A stretch of DNA of 64,000 nt from Ditylenchus dipsaci (Eukaryota; Nematoda; Chromadorea; Rhabditida; Anguinidae), in NCBI GenBank assembly GCA_004194705.1, contig SADC01001291.1, positions 558,001 through 622,000 on the forward strand, written 5' to 3'. Below, piece after piece: positions 22,767 to 34,130 of this stretch; the first letter of the stretch is position 1, and each line of letters starts with the position of its first letter. Position numbers and translations under genes: made by a program. The notes below the pieces were generated by a model. It saw nothing but the letters and a program-made list of their open reading frames with translations, was not told the origin of the DNA and searched no databases.

Positions 22767-23102
22767 ATAGTCAAGTCTCAATTTTACGGCAATCCCTCAA
22801 GTTCGTTCCCGACTTGGATCCGACACTTTTTACCTCATTTTGAAAATGGGTGCCGTAAAATCGAAAATTAATATTAATATTTTTTCATGAAAAACCAAAC
22901 AAACCTAGTTATTTGTATTACTTAATGGCAAAATTGCAAGATTTTGAAAAAACAATTGCAGAAATCGAAATCCCTGCGATATTTCGGGCAATACTGGTGA
23001 ATCACATTTGGCGGAAGATTTCAAAAATCGAGGTGAAAAAGTGTTGGACCCTAGGCGGGAAAGAATTTGAGGTGGTGCCGTAATATCGAGACTTGACTTA
23101 TA
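22767..23102. mobile_element. TA-element related to 3230-3655
   Basis: Ends (T/C)AGTCAAGTCTCAATTTTA and complement. Interior shares AAGTTCGTTCCC and GATCCGACACTTTTT with the 3.2-kb copy. Private word is ATTTTACGGCA rather than ATATAGTGGCC. Confidence 0.75.
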
Positions 23103-23365
23103 AGATTATTTGACTCTCTACACTATCTGAGATCTATAAGAAAATTAATATTAATATTTTTTCATGAAAACCCAAATTATTCCATTGTTTTTGGCTCTTT
23201 TTTCTTCTATTTACTCCTTGTCTGTTTCTTGAAAATCTTGTCTATGATCCTTTATGTAATTCATTTGATTTAGTGTTATTTAGTCTATGTGATTTTTATT
23301 CATAGGATTGTTGAATTATATAATTTCATTTGATTTTCGGGTTTTTTTATATCATATATCACATA

Positions 23366-23576
23366 CCGTATTTCCTCTAATAGTAGCCCTCCCTCTAATA
23401 GTAGTACCGCCCCCCCCCTAGGAAGGGGGTTGAAAAATAGTAGCCCTCCTGAAAATCAGCCTATTTAGGCTGATTTTGCACCTCTCTAATAGTAGCCCAC
23501 CCTCTAATAGTAGCACCCCCCCCTAGGAGGGGGTTGAAAAATAGTAGCCCATTGGCTGCTATTAGAGGAAACACGG
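23366..23576. mobile_element. CCGTATT-family element, copy 2 (word TAGTAGCCC)
   Basis: TA flanks; ends CCGTATTTCCTCTAATAGT and its complement. The word TAGTAGC(CC/AC) occurs about seven times, after both CTCTAA and GAAAAA contexts. Confidence 0.85.
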
Positions 23577-23938
23577 TATTCGAGAATTACAAATAATCAA
23601 AAAAAAATTAAACGGTTCGAGCTGCTTTTTCGAAAAATGTTGAAAAAAGTTTTTCTGTTTTTTTTCGTATCGAATATCGGAATTTTTTAAAAGAATATTT
23701 GTATTATAAAATGTCGAATACCAAATCGAGTATTAAAAAAACTTCTAATATTCGGCAAACCTAGTTATTTGTATTCTTTTGTTTGTACAACTTATATTCA
23801 ACTATTCACGTCTTTTCGCCGGCATTTTATTGATACGATGCAATATTTCTACAGTGTCATTTTAGTAAGCCCTAGGAGGCGGACAAAAGTGCCTTTATAT
23901 GGTGCGCACATTTTTTGATTTTGCATAACGTATGTATA

Positions 23939-24171
23939 CCGTATTTTCTCTAATTATAGACCCGGGTCTATAATTTTTCAACCTCTCGAAAATCGGAAAA
24001 TTTTAAGGTCGATCTCGAGATTTTCGGGTGCTCAACCAAAATCTATAAAGTGGAATCGGCAGAGCTCGTAGGAACTAAGAAAACGCATAGAAGATATTTT
24101 TAAAATGTTTACTCTGCGCCGAGATACAGACCTTCAAAGTCGAGGGGGGTCTATAATTAGAGAAAATGCGG
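23939..24171. mobile_element. CCGTATT-family element, copy 3 (word TATAGACCC)
   Basis: TA flanks; ends CCGTATTTTCTCTAATTATA and complement. Interior CGAAAATCGGAAAATTT ... TAAGAAAACGCA is shared with the 44.5-kb copy and, diverged, with 57.1, 39.8 and 20.8 kb. Confidence 0.85.
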
Positions 24172-24324
24172 TAGTCAGTCCAATTTTATGCGATTGATGG
24201 CATTAACATCGGAGATGCCTTATTTTGTGGGTTGACTGTTCATTTTGAGTGACCCAATATCCATTCGATTAAATAAAATATTTTATCATTTGGCATTGCA
24301 TACTTAAATCTCACACAAATCAAA

Positions 24325-27300
24325 TTAAATCTTCATAAACCAAATCCAATGATCAAGTTTCAATTGATCCAGTATACCCGAACTAAAAGTGGTGGTCCCC
24401 ACTCTCTTCCCCTCTTCTGGTCTAGCGTTGTTAAGCAGTAGACGAGTCTTCTGCTCCTTGAGCAAACCTGCCTCCTGGCCAGTCAGTTGAGCGCTAGCAT
24501 CCCCCTTGGTTGCCACTGCTTGGCCTACCATGTTGCCATTGCCATTGTTGTTGAGCTGCCCGTTCTTGAAGAGCAACCTTCGCCTGCCTATCAGGCTGTT
24601 GACCCAGCCCATAGAGGGACAGCAGCCACCGAAGGTTTGCAGAAACTCGTGCCTGAACAGGTTGCTCATTGTGGAATACAGAATGAAGTTGACAGAGGAG
24701 TTCAGCAGAGACAACAGGTCGATCACATTGCCCAACTGCTGCATCGCAAACCTAACTTGGGGCTTCACTCCTATGGCCAAAACCAAGATGCCTGAATAAG
24801 AAGAAAATAATTGATAAAAAGTTTATTTGCTGTTCTCATAAAAAATAATTTATGAACCCAAATCTATTTTTGAAAAAAAATAGAATTACGAATTTACGAC
24901 GTATTTCCAAGTTTTTTTGCCAATTTTAATTATTCTTCAGTTTGTCTAGTCTGAAAAATTCCTGTTTCGCAAGTCATAAAAATGCTAAAATTTTGCCGGT
25001 AAGAATTTGCGACTCCAAATATGACCGACTTCTATTTCAAAAAGTAGGTTCTATAGACCAGGGGCTGGTTAGCTCGACCTACGACTTAAGAAAAAGTTTA
25101 AAATAAAAAATACCTTGCGGCAGTTCAGTAATCAAAATACAGCCACCTGAAATTTACATCTATATACACATTTACTTTCTCCAATGCAGTAACCCACAAT
25201 AATGGTTAACATAGCAGTTGTTCGTTCAGCTTGAGTCTTGCAGTTGCTGTTAGTCACAGCAGCAGTAGCAGAGGATGGTCTATTCGTTGCTGGATTGCTG
25301 GGGGTGGTGGTATGGTTGTTGTTATTCACGGAGCTAGTGGTATTTGGGCCAGTGGTTGGCACTGCGGACGAGTTGCCCTGCAAATACAAACATGCTGACT
25401 TTTCAAAGTTGCTTATAATACTAAAGAGTTTCTTTAAAAAAAACCTGTTTTGTAGCCTATAGTGCCATTAGAACCGGGGCTGGGCAAATATCAGATCAGT
25501 CCAGATCAAGATGACAAATATTATTGTCAAATTAGCCAAATTTTGGATTTGAAGTAAAAATTTTGGGGGGAAATGACTTTAACAGTGAGAAATTAACTTC
25601 AACGGCTCGAAAGCTCAGAGCGTCCAAAAGCCACAGAAAATTGGTTTTTGGGACTTTACTGAAGAGGAGCTAATAAACTTTTTCGGAAAAAATGCGAAAC
25701 CGAGGGCTGAAAAAAAGAACAAAAGAAAAAAGATACCTAGGTATCACTACTTGGGTGCAACTGTTTTTCCCCCAAAAATTTAGAACCTCTCTAGTTAACT
25801 CTTAAAAAGCGATTTTCAGTGGCTTTTGGACACTCTGTGTTTCTGGGTCTAACGGGTAAAATATCGATTTTAGATTTTTTTGAAAATTTTAATCAAAATC
25901 ATCAATTTTCAAGAAAAAAGTTTCTGGAAAGTCTACCCTAAAATCTCAGCCCCCCCCTCTCCCACGCTAAAATCTCATCCTGAATCCGAATCCGTTCAGA
26001 TCAGATCAAAATAATTTTTATAGGTTGATATATAGCTATTTTGAATAGTCGATACACCAGGAATTTGGCACCACTTACCCATTTTAGTGGATATCTGAGC
26101 CTATATAAATAATATTTTGATCTGAGCTCAACCGATTCGGATGTAGGATAAGATTGTGGTATTAGGGCAGAATTTCCTGAAACTTTTCCCTTAAAAGTTG
26201 ACGATTTCGATCAAAATTTCAAAAAAAAATTCATTTAGGGTCAGCAATTGATAGCCGTCCGGTCTAACGACCTTCGCCCACCCCTTTTTCGAACAGCGAC
26301 TTTTTATACTTCACGTGATGTAAATCGTTTTTTTTTATTTGGTTGATTTTTAACCAATTACCTGGCATAATCTGAGCCTCCTTTCCCTGGCTTCCATAAG
26401 CATGCGGACTAGCAGGGTCATGAACACTGTCAACAAAAGGCATGGAATGATTTTCAGCATAAGTCCTGCAAATTACAATTATTAGTAATTTGACCAATTA
26501 CTTGAGCTTCTTAAGTATCGCAGTGTTGCCCTTCCTACCTGCAGTCCAGAAGCTAAATCTCTCCCAAGAACAACTCCAGAAATTGGGTTGGCTGAGAGTG
26601 TAGGCGTGCACTTGCTGACCTCTTACATAAAATTTGGCGTATCTGGAACTATTGACCAGACATGCTGATGGCACTTCGAGCAACCCATTGTCCTGGATCT
26701 GCAAATTATTTGATCAGTCATCACCTCGAATCTCCTTTTAATTTTTTTGCGTAGGAGGGTGCCCAACTAACTGTCTTACAAAAAGCAAGAACTCAAGAAT
26801 CTGCTTGAACAAACAAAATGGACAGCTATCAACTGACGACCATTTTTGACCGAACAAAGAATCGACTATTTGACGAAAAAAGTTATCGCAAATTTTTCAG
26901 ACCTGATCTTAACGGATTCAGGAAGAGATCATTTTTGATAATTTTTTACAGACTAAATTGACCATTTCGTGAATAATTTTAGCTGATTTTAAATCGGCAT
27001 AATATCTTTTGGTTTGCCAAAAAGCTCGAAATCGCCACCAGGGGGTAAGGTTCTTGTCTTAACTTTTTATAATCTTTTCAGCATCGTGTAGCTTGGAATC
27101 TCAGCTTTTTAACAGGCCATTAGTTGACCAAATAGTGTTTTAAAATTTAGAGGAAAACGTCTTTGAATATACTAAATTTTTCCGAAAACTTGGTCCATTT
27201 GGAAAATTTTTCCTCCAACTTTTTGAAATCTCATTTGGTCAATTGAAAGCTCATTAGAAAGCTGAGATCCTGAACTACATCATACTGAAAAAACAAAAAC

Positions 27301-30300
27301 AAAATAGTACGAAAGTTAAGACAAAAAGTCAATTTAATGTGAATTTTCGGGCAGGAGCAGCTTGCGACATTTCACATTGCGACAATTCAAATTGCGACAA
27401 ATTCAAATTGCGACAATTGAGATTGCAACAATTCAAATTGCGACAAATTCGAATTGCGACAATTCAAATTGCGACAATTCAAATTGCGACAAATTCGAAT
27501 TGCGACAATTCAAATTGCGACAAATTCAAATTGCGACAATTGAGATTGCAACAATTCAAATTGCGACAAATTCGAATTGCGACAATTCAAATTGCGACAA
27601 TTCAAATTGCGACAAAATCAGATTGCGACAATTCAAATTGCGACAATTCAAATTGCGACAATTTGAATTGCGACTGGCGATGGCTTTAAGTATATTGTTC
27701 TCAGTCTTCAAGATGTCTTTCTGGTCTTATTTCTTGATTAATTTTAAGGAAAATGACTTTTTTGGCACTTGTTTACATCCTACACTCAATGCTTACTTAT
27801 ACTTGATGCTTATAAAGGTTGACATTAACTATAGCCATGATGGTGATATTTTTCATATGATTTATCTTCTTAGACGGCTAATTTAACCAGCGCAGTACTA
27901 ATAACAGCAACGAAAAAGAAAATTACAGCGTCCAAATTTTTTTCAGTTAGGCATCCTGGCAGTTGAATTTCCGCCAATGAAGATCGCGCACAGCAAAGTA
28001 TTCCCTCGAAGGCGCACTCGACAGAAAGTCATCGAACATCCACTGCAGAAGCCAAGCAGATTTCCTGTCTCAGTGTGATAGTTTTCCATATCTAGAAAAT
28101 CAAACCAAAAATTACAATAGAAACACGTTGAACAGGAGCATATTTAGATGAAGGAACTATTAAAGACTCGGACTTTATAACTATCGCAATTCAAATTGTC
28201 GCAATTCGAATTTGTCGCAATTTGAATTGTCGCAATCTGATTTTGTCGCAATTTGAATTTGTCGCAATTTGAATTGTCGCAATTTGAATTGTTTCAATTT
28301 GAATTGTCGCAATTTGAATTTGTCGCAATTTGAATTGTCGCAATGTGAAATGTCGCAAGCTGCTCCTGCCCGAATTTTCGATTTTGGTGGCAGAAAAGAT
28401 CTTTTTGGTTGCATTTTAGAGCTTTTCAATCAAATCAATATAAGCCTTTTAAATCACAAAAAATCGAAAATTTAAATTTGAAGTTTTTTGTCTCGAGTGG
28501 AATTAGAGATTCCCAGTTACTTCTACAGTCAACTCTCGATATAACGGCCTTCCCGCTCCAACACCGCCCAAGGGTGACCTTCCGAAATCTTTTGTTGACA
28601 ACATTGTCGATTTTTTTCATTGTAAAAATTTCGGTCAAAAATGGTCGTCCGTTGATATTTTAGCACAAAAATTGTCTAAAAACAATGGTGGAGCCGGTAT
28701 TTTGAGTCAGAGTAGTAGCTGTGTGTGCCTACCTGATATCTGAGCATGTTAGGGGCAGAGCCAATCAACGAAATAACCACTCCAGCGACTATGGAAATAC
28801 TGGCAGCAGAGTAGGTGTTGAGTGTTGACCCTAAACATTCTCAATTATACCTCATCAATTTTTTTATTGAGGAGGTGAATAAAACTACCAGAAGAGGCAC
28901 TTTTGCGAAGCACCAAGTAGCGGAGAACAGCCATGTTGACAGTCATCCATAGGCTAGCACTGTGCACAAATACTGATAGGACGGCATAGGCGTAAGTAAA
29001 GATGATCCATGAGAATTCAAAGTACCATGGGTGACATAACTCCACCTAAATCAAATATTGTTTCGTCACTCACTTATGAATTTTTCCTAGAGTTGTAGAA
29101 ATTCCCGGAAATATAGAAAACCCGGGAAATTCCCGGGAACATTGGGAATATTCCCGGGAATATTCCCAATATAGGGGAAATACCGGGAAACCCGGGAATA
29201 TTCCCAATGTTCCGGAGATATTCCCGGAATATTCCCATTGTACAACCCTAATTTTTCCATTCCCTAATTTGATTAGTGAGTAAGCTCGCCAAAAAAACTG
29301 CTTGATGGATTTTTTAAATTGATTATTTTTGTTTAAAGGACCATGAAACTTGATAAGCACAGCGATTTGCGAAATTTGAATTCGCGCAGGACCACCCTAA
29401 TTTTGTAAATAATATTTTCCAATTATTTTTTCTTTGCATTTAAAATTTCTTGTACTACAAATAAATTCCTATTTGAACATCTTGTTTTATTTATTCATTT
29501 AAATGTGAAAATGCGAATTTATCTTGTAGATCGCGCAGTGCTCAAACAGGATCTGAAAAAGATGTCAAAATAACGAATTTATTTGTAGAACAAGAACTAC
29601 AGTAATTATAGAATGAAATTAATGTCAAACACTTTCTGGATAAAGCATGAAAAAAATTATGATAGGAAAAACATTAACAAAAAAATTAAACAACAGGGGA
29701 ACCAAGGCATTTTTTGGCACCGGATTGTTCACTAGAAGCCCACTTTTTGAGGGAAAACCTGGTCAGAAATTCTGGCCCAACGTTGCTTGACCATGTCAGA
29801 TTGGACGGATTCTATTGTTAACGTCGAGTTTGTTGGGTTCGATTTACCAAAGACATTTGGTGGTTAATTTTGAGCTTACTTGGGGGATCAATTCTTTGAG
29901 GTCATGAGTTTAGCTGGTAGCAAGCATTTTTGCAGGTTTTAGAAAGCTTAGACTCCAATTTGTTTTTTTTTGTTTTTGGTGTGACATAAAATTTTGGTTG
30001 TATTATGAACTTTGAGTAGATTAACCTGTTTGTAGATGAAGTATGATGCCATAAGAGTAAGGTCACAAATAGCTATGGCAATAAGAAACAGGTTGAAGGG
30101 GTTTTTACGCATATTGGGTCTGAGGAGTACGACCACGATGCATATATTGGCAACCACCCCAGTGAGGCACAGCACGTGATAGATGAATTGGTGCACAAAC
30201 GAGTCATACCATCCAATGGACAGTAACTGAAAACTGCCCAGTTATTATCAATTAAAAAAATTTTGTGGAATTTTTATTTGCCTTGTAGGAAAAAGTCTCA

Positions 30301-33185
30301 AACCTCCTGCCCCCTATTTGTTAGAGGTCTTTGACCAGTTAACTTAGTTTCAGCGAAATTTTAAAAGTTGTTCCTTTCAAGTTTTGCTTTGATTAGATTG
30401 CCTGAAGTAGTGGGCAAATGATGAAGATTTACTCGGCTATTTTAGGCCCACGAACAAACCTGAATGCTTTGAGCCTATAAAAAGCTGGAGAGCTGGCTTA
30501 ATTAGGGTCTGTTTGGCAACACCCCTAACCAATTAGGACAGCTTCCCCCACAATTTTGCACTATCAATAGATACTTTTGTTTTGCTTCTAATTTTAGCCC
30601 AAAAATAATAGGTTCATTGGCAGTTTCTATCAACAACTTTTTTCAAACTTTCTTGCCAAAAAATAGTATTCAAGGGTCGGTACTAATTCGGTTTACACCC
30701 CACCCCCATTTTTTGGGTTTATCGGTTTCTATGTTGCGACAAACATTCTTCCATTCCTACAACAAAAAAGATGGACACAGTATATGAGACAGAACAATGA
30801 AGACAAAATTTTCGAGCTCACAAAAAAACAAGAACACGACCAAAAATAGCAAATGCAAAAAAATAAAAATGGGGGTGGGGTGTAAACCGAATTAGTACCC
30901 AAGGGTCTAAATGTTTTATTCTCTTTTTTACTTTTTACATTCCGTGTCAACAGTTTACTGATTTTTCACTTTTTGCTGCGTAAATTTTCAGAACTGAGCA
31001 GATACAGTAGTGCAATGAAGTAGTGCAGCAAGGGACCAATTTGATTAGTTTTTGTGATTAGGGAAAATCTTCGTCAACAGCTTTATGGCTGCTCAATGGC
31101 CCACACTTTTTTAAAACACAGTCAATGTTCAAGGACCCCTAGTTTATTTGTGCTAAAAGCCGACCAAATTTTAAAACTCCAAAAAGTTTGATATATTTTA
31201 ACATATTTAATTCTTAGGATCAATGTTTGACCAATCTTTTTTATAAAACCATCAAAAGAGTTCTAAAGGAGCGTTCAAAGTTAGGGTTGACTCAAGTGTC
31301 GGGAAGAGCTATAACACTTTTTCCTTCATTAGAAAAAATTTCTGTCAGTACTATTTCGTAGCTAAGAGGCAGGGCTTCAAAATGAGCTATTAACAATGAA
31401 TATTTTACTGAAAATTTAGGATAAAACGTCTTAGGTTTGCACTCAAGTTGACAATCGACCAAGTGTGGGCCTGAGTGTTGACCTCAATGCAAACCTAATC
31501 ATTTTTATCAAAAGATTGCAATCAATTGTAGCTTTATAATAGCTTATTTTGAAGCCCGGCATCTTAGCTACAAGATTTCACATCTTTGAGCCCTGTGTTA
31601 CTAACATTTTTTTCAAATGTGGAAAAAAGTTGATTGCCCTTCCCACGTTAAAAAAACGCTCAGGTCGACACTTGGTCCGACACTCATTGTGAATGTGGCT
31701 AAAATTATTGATAATATTCATGACATTCACTATCGATTTAAAATTTGTGGTGATATTTTTTGTCTTTCATCATCTCTATGGCTGATTTTCTCGAACGGCA
31801 TTCGACTGGCATCCATTTCAACTGGCAACCAGTGTAACTTTTGATTAAAAATCGACAATTTTGACAGTAAAAGTTTTCGGAAAGTTATTTCTAACACCAA
31901 AATCTCTTCCTAAATCCGAATCCGTTGAGATGAGGTCCGAAAAATTTCAGGAAGCTAAGATATCTTTTAAAGTAGGGAAGTGGTCCCAATTTTCTGTGTG
32001 GTCTACTAAAAATATCAATATCTCAGCTTCCTGAAATTTTTCGGACCTGATCTCAACGAATTCGGATTTAGGAAGAGATTTTGGCGTTAGAAATAACTTT
32101 CCGAAAAGTTTTACTGTCAAAATTGTCGATTTTTAATCAAAAGTTTCAATGGATGCCAGTTGATTTTTACCGATTTTCTCATTCTTTACCAATGATTCGA
32201 AAAATTCTTTTTCTAAAAATGCCATAGTTGGGTATGTAGCTGCCCGTAATTGGAGCTATTTTGTTTTGTGCAAGTGTGTCTTCTTCTTCTTTTTGTTGTT
32301 GTTTATTCTACACGGGCATTTTAAAGGGTTTTCTTTGTTTGTTTTCTGCTGGAAGAATTTTCAATACGAGCTGGTTTTCCCACTAATATATTTGTGCTTG
32401 TGTTTTAAAAGTCTGGTTTGTGAGTTGTTTGTTGATGACGAAAAAATTATTTTCGAGCTAATGCAACAATAAACATATTTCCATGTGGCCGGTAGAGAGG
32501 AATAACGCCCCCCCCCCGTCAGATTAAAAAATTGGTTTGTCTAGGTGAAATGGCCTTGAAAATTCTGGTGCCCCTACCCTTCCGCCATAAATTTCTGACT
32601 ACGCCTTGTGGCTATTTAAAATGGTTGCGAGCTGATTAATTAAGCATGTGGTAATGATTAGTAACCAAATATATAATTATTATTTGCTGTATGTTTAAGG
32701 AATCAGGAATATATGATTAGCCAGACGACAATGATGACGATTAACACAATGCTGTTGTTTGATTAAAAACGTGAAAACAATAATTAAATTTTATCTGGTC
32801 TGTCTGGTACCAGACAACAACAACAATCGTCAAGCTGTTCTGAAATTTATGTGTGGTTAAAAGAAAATCGGTGCCTGGGTATGTGTTTCAGGGCTGGAGC
32901 CGACTTTTTCCCACAAAATCTACTCCAAATTGTCTTATGACTTCAGATGCCAGATTTGGGTTGCAACCCTGGTGTGTGTATTACCTGATTATAGTATTCC
33001 CTGGCTTGGTCTATAGTGTCTGCATCCAGGCCTGAACAGGATGACGCCATGGGTTTAACACGCACACAAATTGGGTGCTGTTGATGATAGTCAGCTTTCA
33101 CTAATGCATATGGCTTGGCAGCAGATTGTTGCAGTACAAAAAAAAATAGTAGCTTGTGAGCAAGTAGAATATATGCTTTAGTCAA
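24325..33185 (-). CDS. Class A peptide GPCR, DMSR/FMRFamide-receptor-like
   Basis: Nine exons: 32985-33185, 30026-30226, 28889-29045, 28733-28830, 26539-26698, 26362-26465, 25176-25377 (or ending at 25194), 25114-25146, 24325-24791; about 530 residues. Exon 1 has a signal-like N-terminus and an ectodomain. Exon 2 carries TM1-TM2 (GVVANICIVVVLLRP, NLFLIAIAICDL). Exon 3 carries TM3 (HSASLWMTVNMAVLRYLVL). Exon 4 has TM4. Exon 5 is extracellular loop 2, with Cys. Exon 6 is TM5 (KIIPCLLLTVFMTLLVRML). Exon 7 is an Asn/Thr/Ser-rich loop ending AERTTAMLTII. Exons 8-9 are TM6-TM7 with ITELPQGILVLAIG and NSSVNFILYSTMSNLFR. The TELPQG and NFILY pairing is typical of the protostome myosuppressin/FMRFamide (DMSR) and sex-peptide receptor group, so it is probably a neuropeptide receptor at the plasma membrane. 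Large introns hold foldback elements. Confidence 0.93.
25470..26260. repeat. Degenerate inverted repeats in GPCR intron
   Basis: Blocks around ATCCGAATCCGTTCAGATC (25985) and its approximate inverse (26120-26160), and around GTCCAAAAGCCACAGAAAA (25622) with its inverse (25820). Related to the better-preserved palindrome at 31.8 kb. Confidence 0.55.
26990..27310. repeat. Inverted repeat next to the ATTGCGACA foldback
   Basis: AACTTTTTATAATC...CATCGTGTAGCTTGG...TCAGCTTTTTAA pairs imperfectly with CAAAAAC...TACATCATACTGA...AAGCTGAGATCC. No coding content. Confidence 0.45.
27349..28371. mobile_element. MULE-like foldback with ATTGCGACAATTCAA repeat arms
   Basis: Flanking direct repeat GAATTTTC at 27341-27348 and 28372-28379. 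Ends GGGCAGGAGCAGCTTGCGAC and the exact complement. Left arm (about 330 bp) and right arm (about 190 bp) are degenerate tandem copies of a 15-17-nt unit. The interior 27676-28182 is unrelated sequence with no recognised protein. It sits in GPCR intron 4. Arm architecture matches 34131-35061. Confidence 0.83.
28527..28680. mobile_element. Truncated TA element
   Basis: Begins TACAGTCAACTCTCGATATA, continues CGGCCTTCCCGCTCC; no right end found before exon 28733-28830. Lies in the GPCR intron. Confidence 0.55.
29088..29250. mobile_element. hAT-like MITE rich in TTCCCGGGAA
   Basis: TSD ATTTTTCC is perfect at 29080-29087 and 29251-29258. TIR TAGAGTTGTA / TAGGGTTGTA. Interior is repeated CCCGGGAATATTCCC-type palindromes. 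In the GPCR intron between TM2 and TM3 exons. Confidence 0.87.
30670..30905. repeat. Imperfect inverted repeat in GPCR intron 1
   Basis: GGGTCGGTACTAATTCGG ... CCACCCCCATTTTT pairs with AAAAATGGGGGTGGGG ... GAATTAGTACCCAAGGGT. Intron 1 (30227-32984) otherwise shows no exon. Confidence 0.6.
31250..31700. repeat. Degenerate inverted repeat in GPCR intron 1
   Basis: Motifs TTGACTCAAGTGTCGG and GGTCGACACTTGGTCCGAC recur in both orientations. No protein. Confidence 0.4.
31805..32165. mobile_element. Palindrome of about 350 bp in GPCR intron 1
   Basis: Arms from CTGGCATCCATTTCAACTGG to CCAGTTGATTT pair over about 150 nt each (CCTAAATCCGAATCCGTTGA against its complement at about 2055 nt into the 30-kb block, 32055-32080). 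No TSD seen. Confidence 0.7.
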
Positions 33186-34130
33186 GATAAATTAAATGAC
33201 AACCTAAATTATTCATCTTAATAAGGTGCATTTGAAAACATCAAAAATAGTAATGAGCCATACGAAAAATCAGCCTAAGCAGTTTCTCACAGTTGGATGA
33301 GATCGCCCACTATTTCATCAAGTATAAAATACCATAAACACAATTTTTGCTTGGTCTCTCTTTAGTTTGGTCCCAAACAATATGGACATTGAGCTAGTTA
33401 TAGGTCTAAATCACAGAAGAACCAAATAAAAAACATAGTTTTGACATTTTATAAATTATAAGTTTCACGGGATGAAAAAAGCATTTTTTAAATGAAAATA
33501 AAAAAGTTATGGTTGTTTGACATTGGGGAAATTCATATTTTTTGTGGAACGCAGACCAAAAAGGAAAGGTTCTTTGATTCAAGAAAGAAATTTGAGAAAG
33601 AGAAATGAAATCAGTTGCTTCGATTCTTCACTGCTTTCATGTGAATTTTAGCTTGGTGAACAAAGTCAATCTTTCGAAACTATTTTGCTACACCAAGAAA
33701 CTAATTTTTGTGAGCTATCTCACAGGTGATTCACTTACTAAATCAGAAAATCAGGTGTACTTTGATATTTTTAAAGCGTTTTTGGGCGACTTGATCAAAT
33801 GAAAAATATTCAAAGAATGAGTGGGAAGCAGGACGCTAATTTTACGTTTATACATTTTTTGGTTAATATAGACAACTAGCCACCATAAATGTAGAGAGAT
33901 GGGAATGAAGGCTCTATATGTGTTCATGCCGACGCCGAAAAAATATGCCTTGATCCCCCTGTTGAATTTTCACGAATTTTTTTTCTTCTAATAGTCTCGA
34001 AAAGCATTTATTTGACATCAGTTTGGATGAATGAATTTAACAGTATTTTCTATTACCCTATAACTATACCGATCCTTTTCAATGAAAAATGTGCCGTTTT
34101 TGGTCGTGCTGCAGCCAATACATGGCCGAC

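Noticed and set aside
27349..27675. Regular short repeats suggesting a CRISPR array
   Set aside because: Units are contiguous degenerate tandem repeats with no unique spacers, in eukaryotic DNA, paired with an inverted copy.
27339..27886. Long open frames made of repeated RQIQIAT / NSNCD residues
   Set aside because: They are translations of the ATTGCGACA tandem arm; the same happens on the opposite strand of the right arm (28181-28429).
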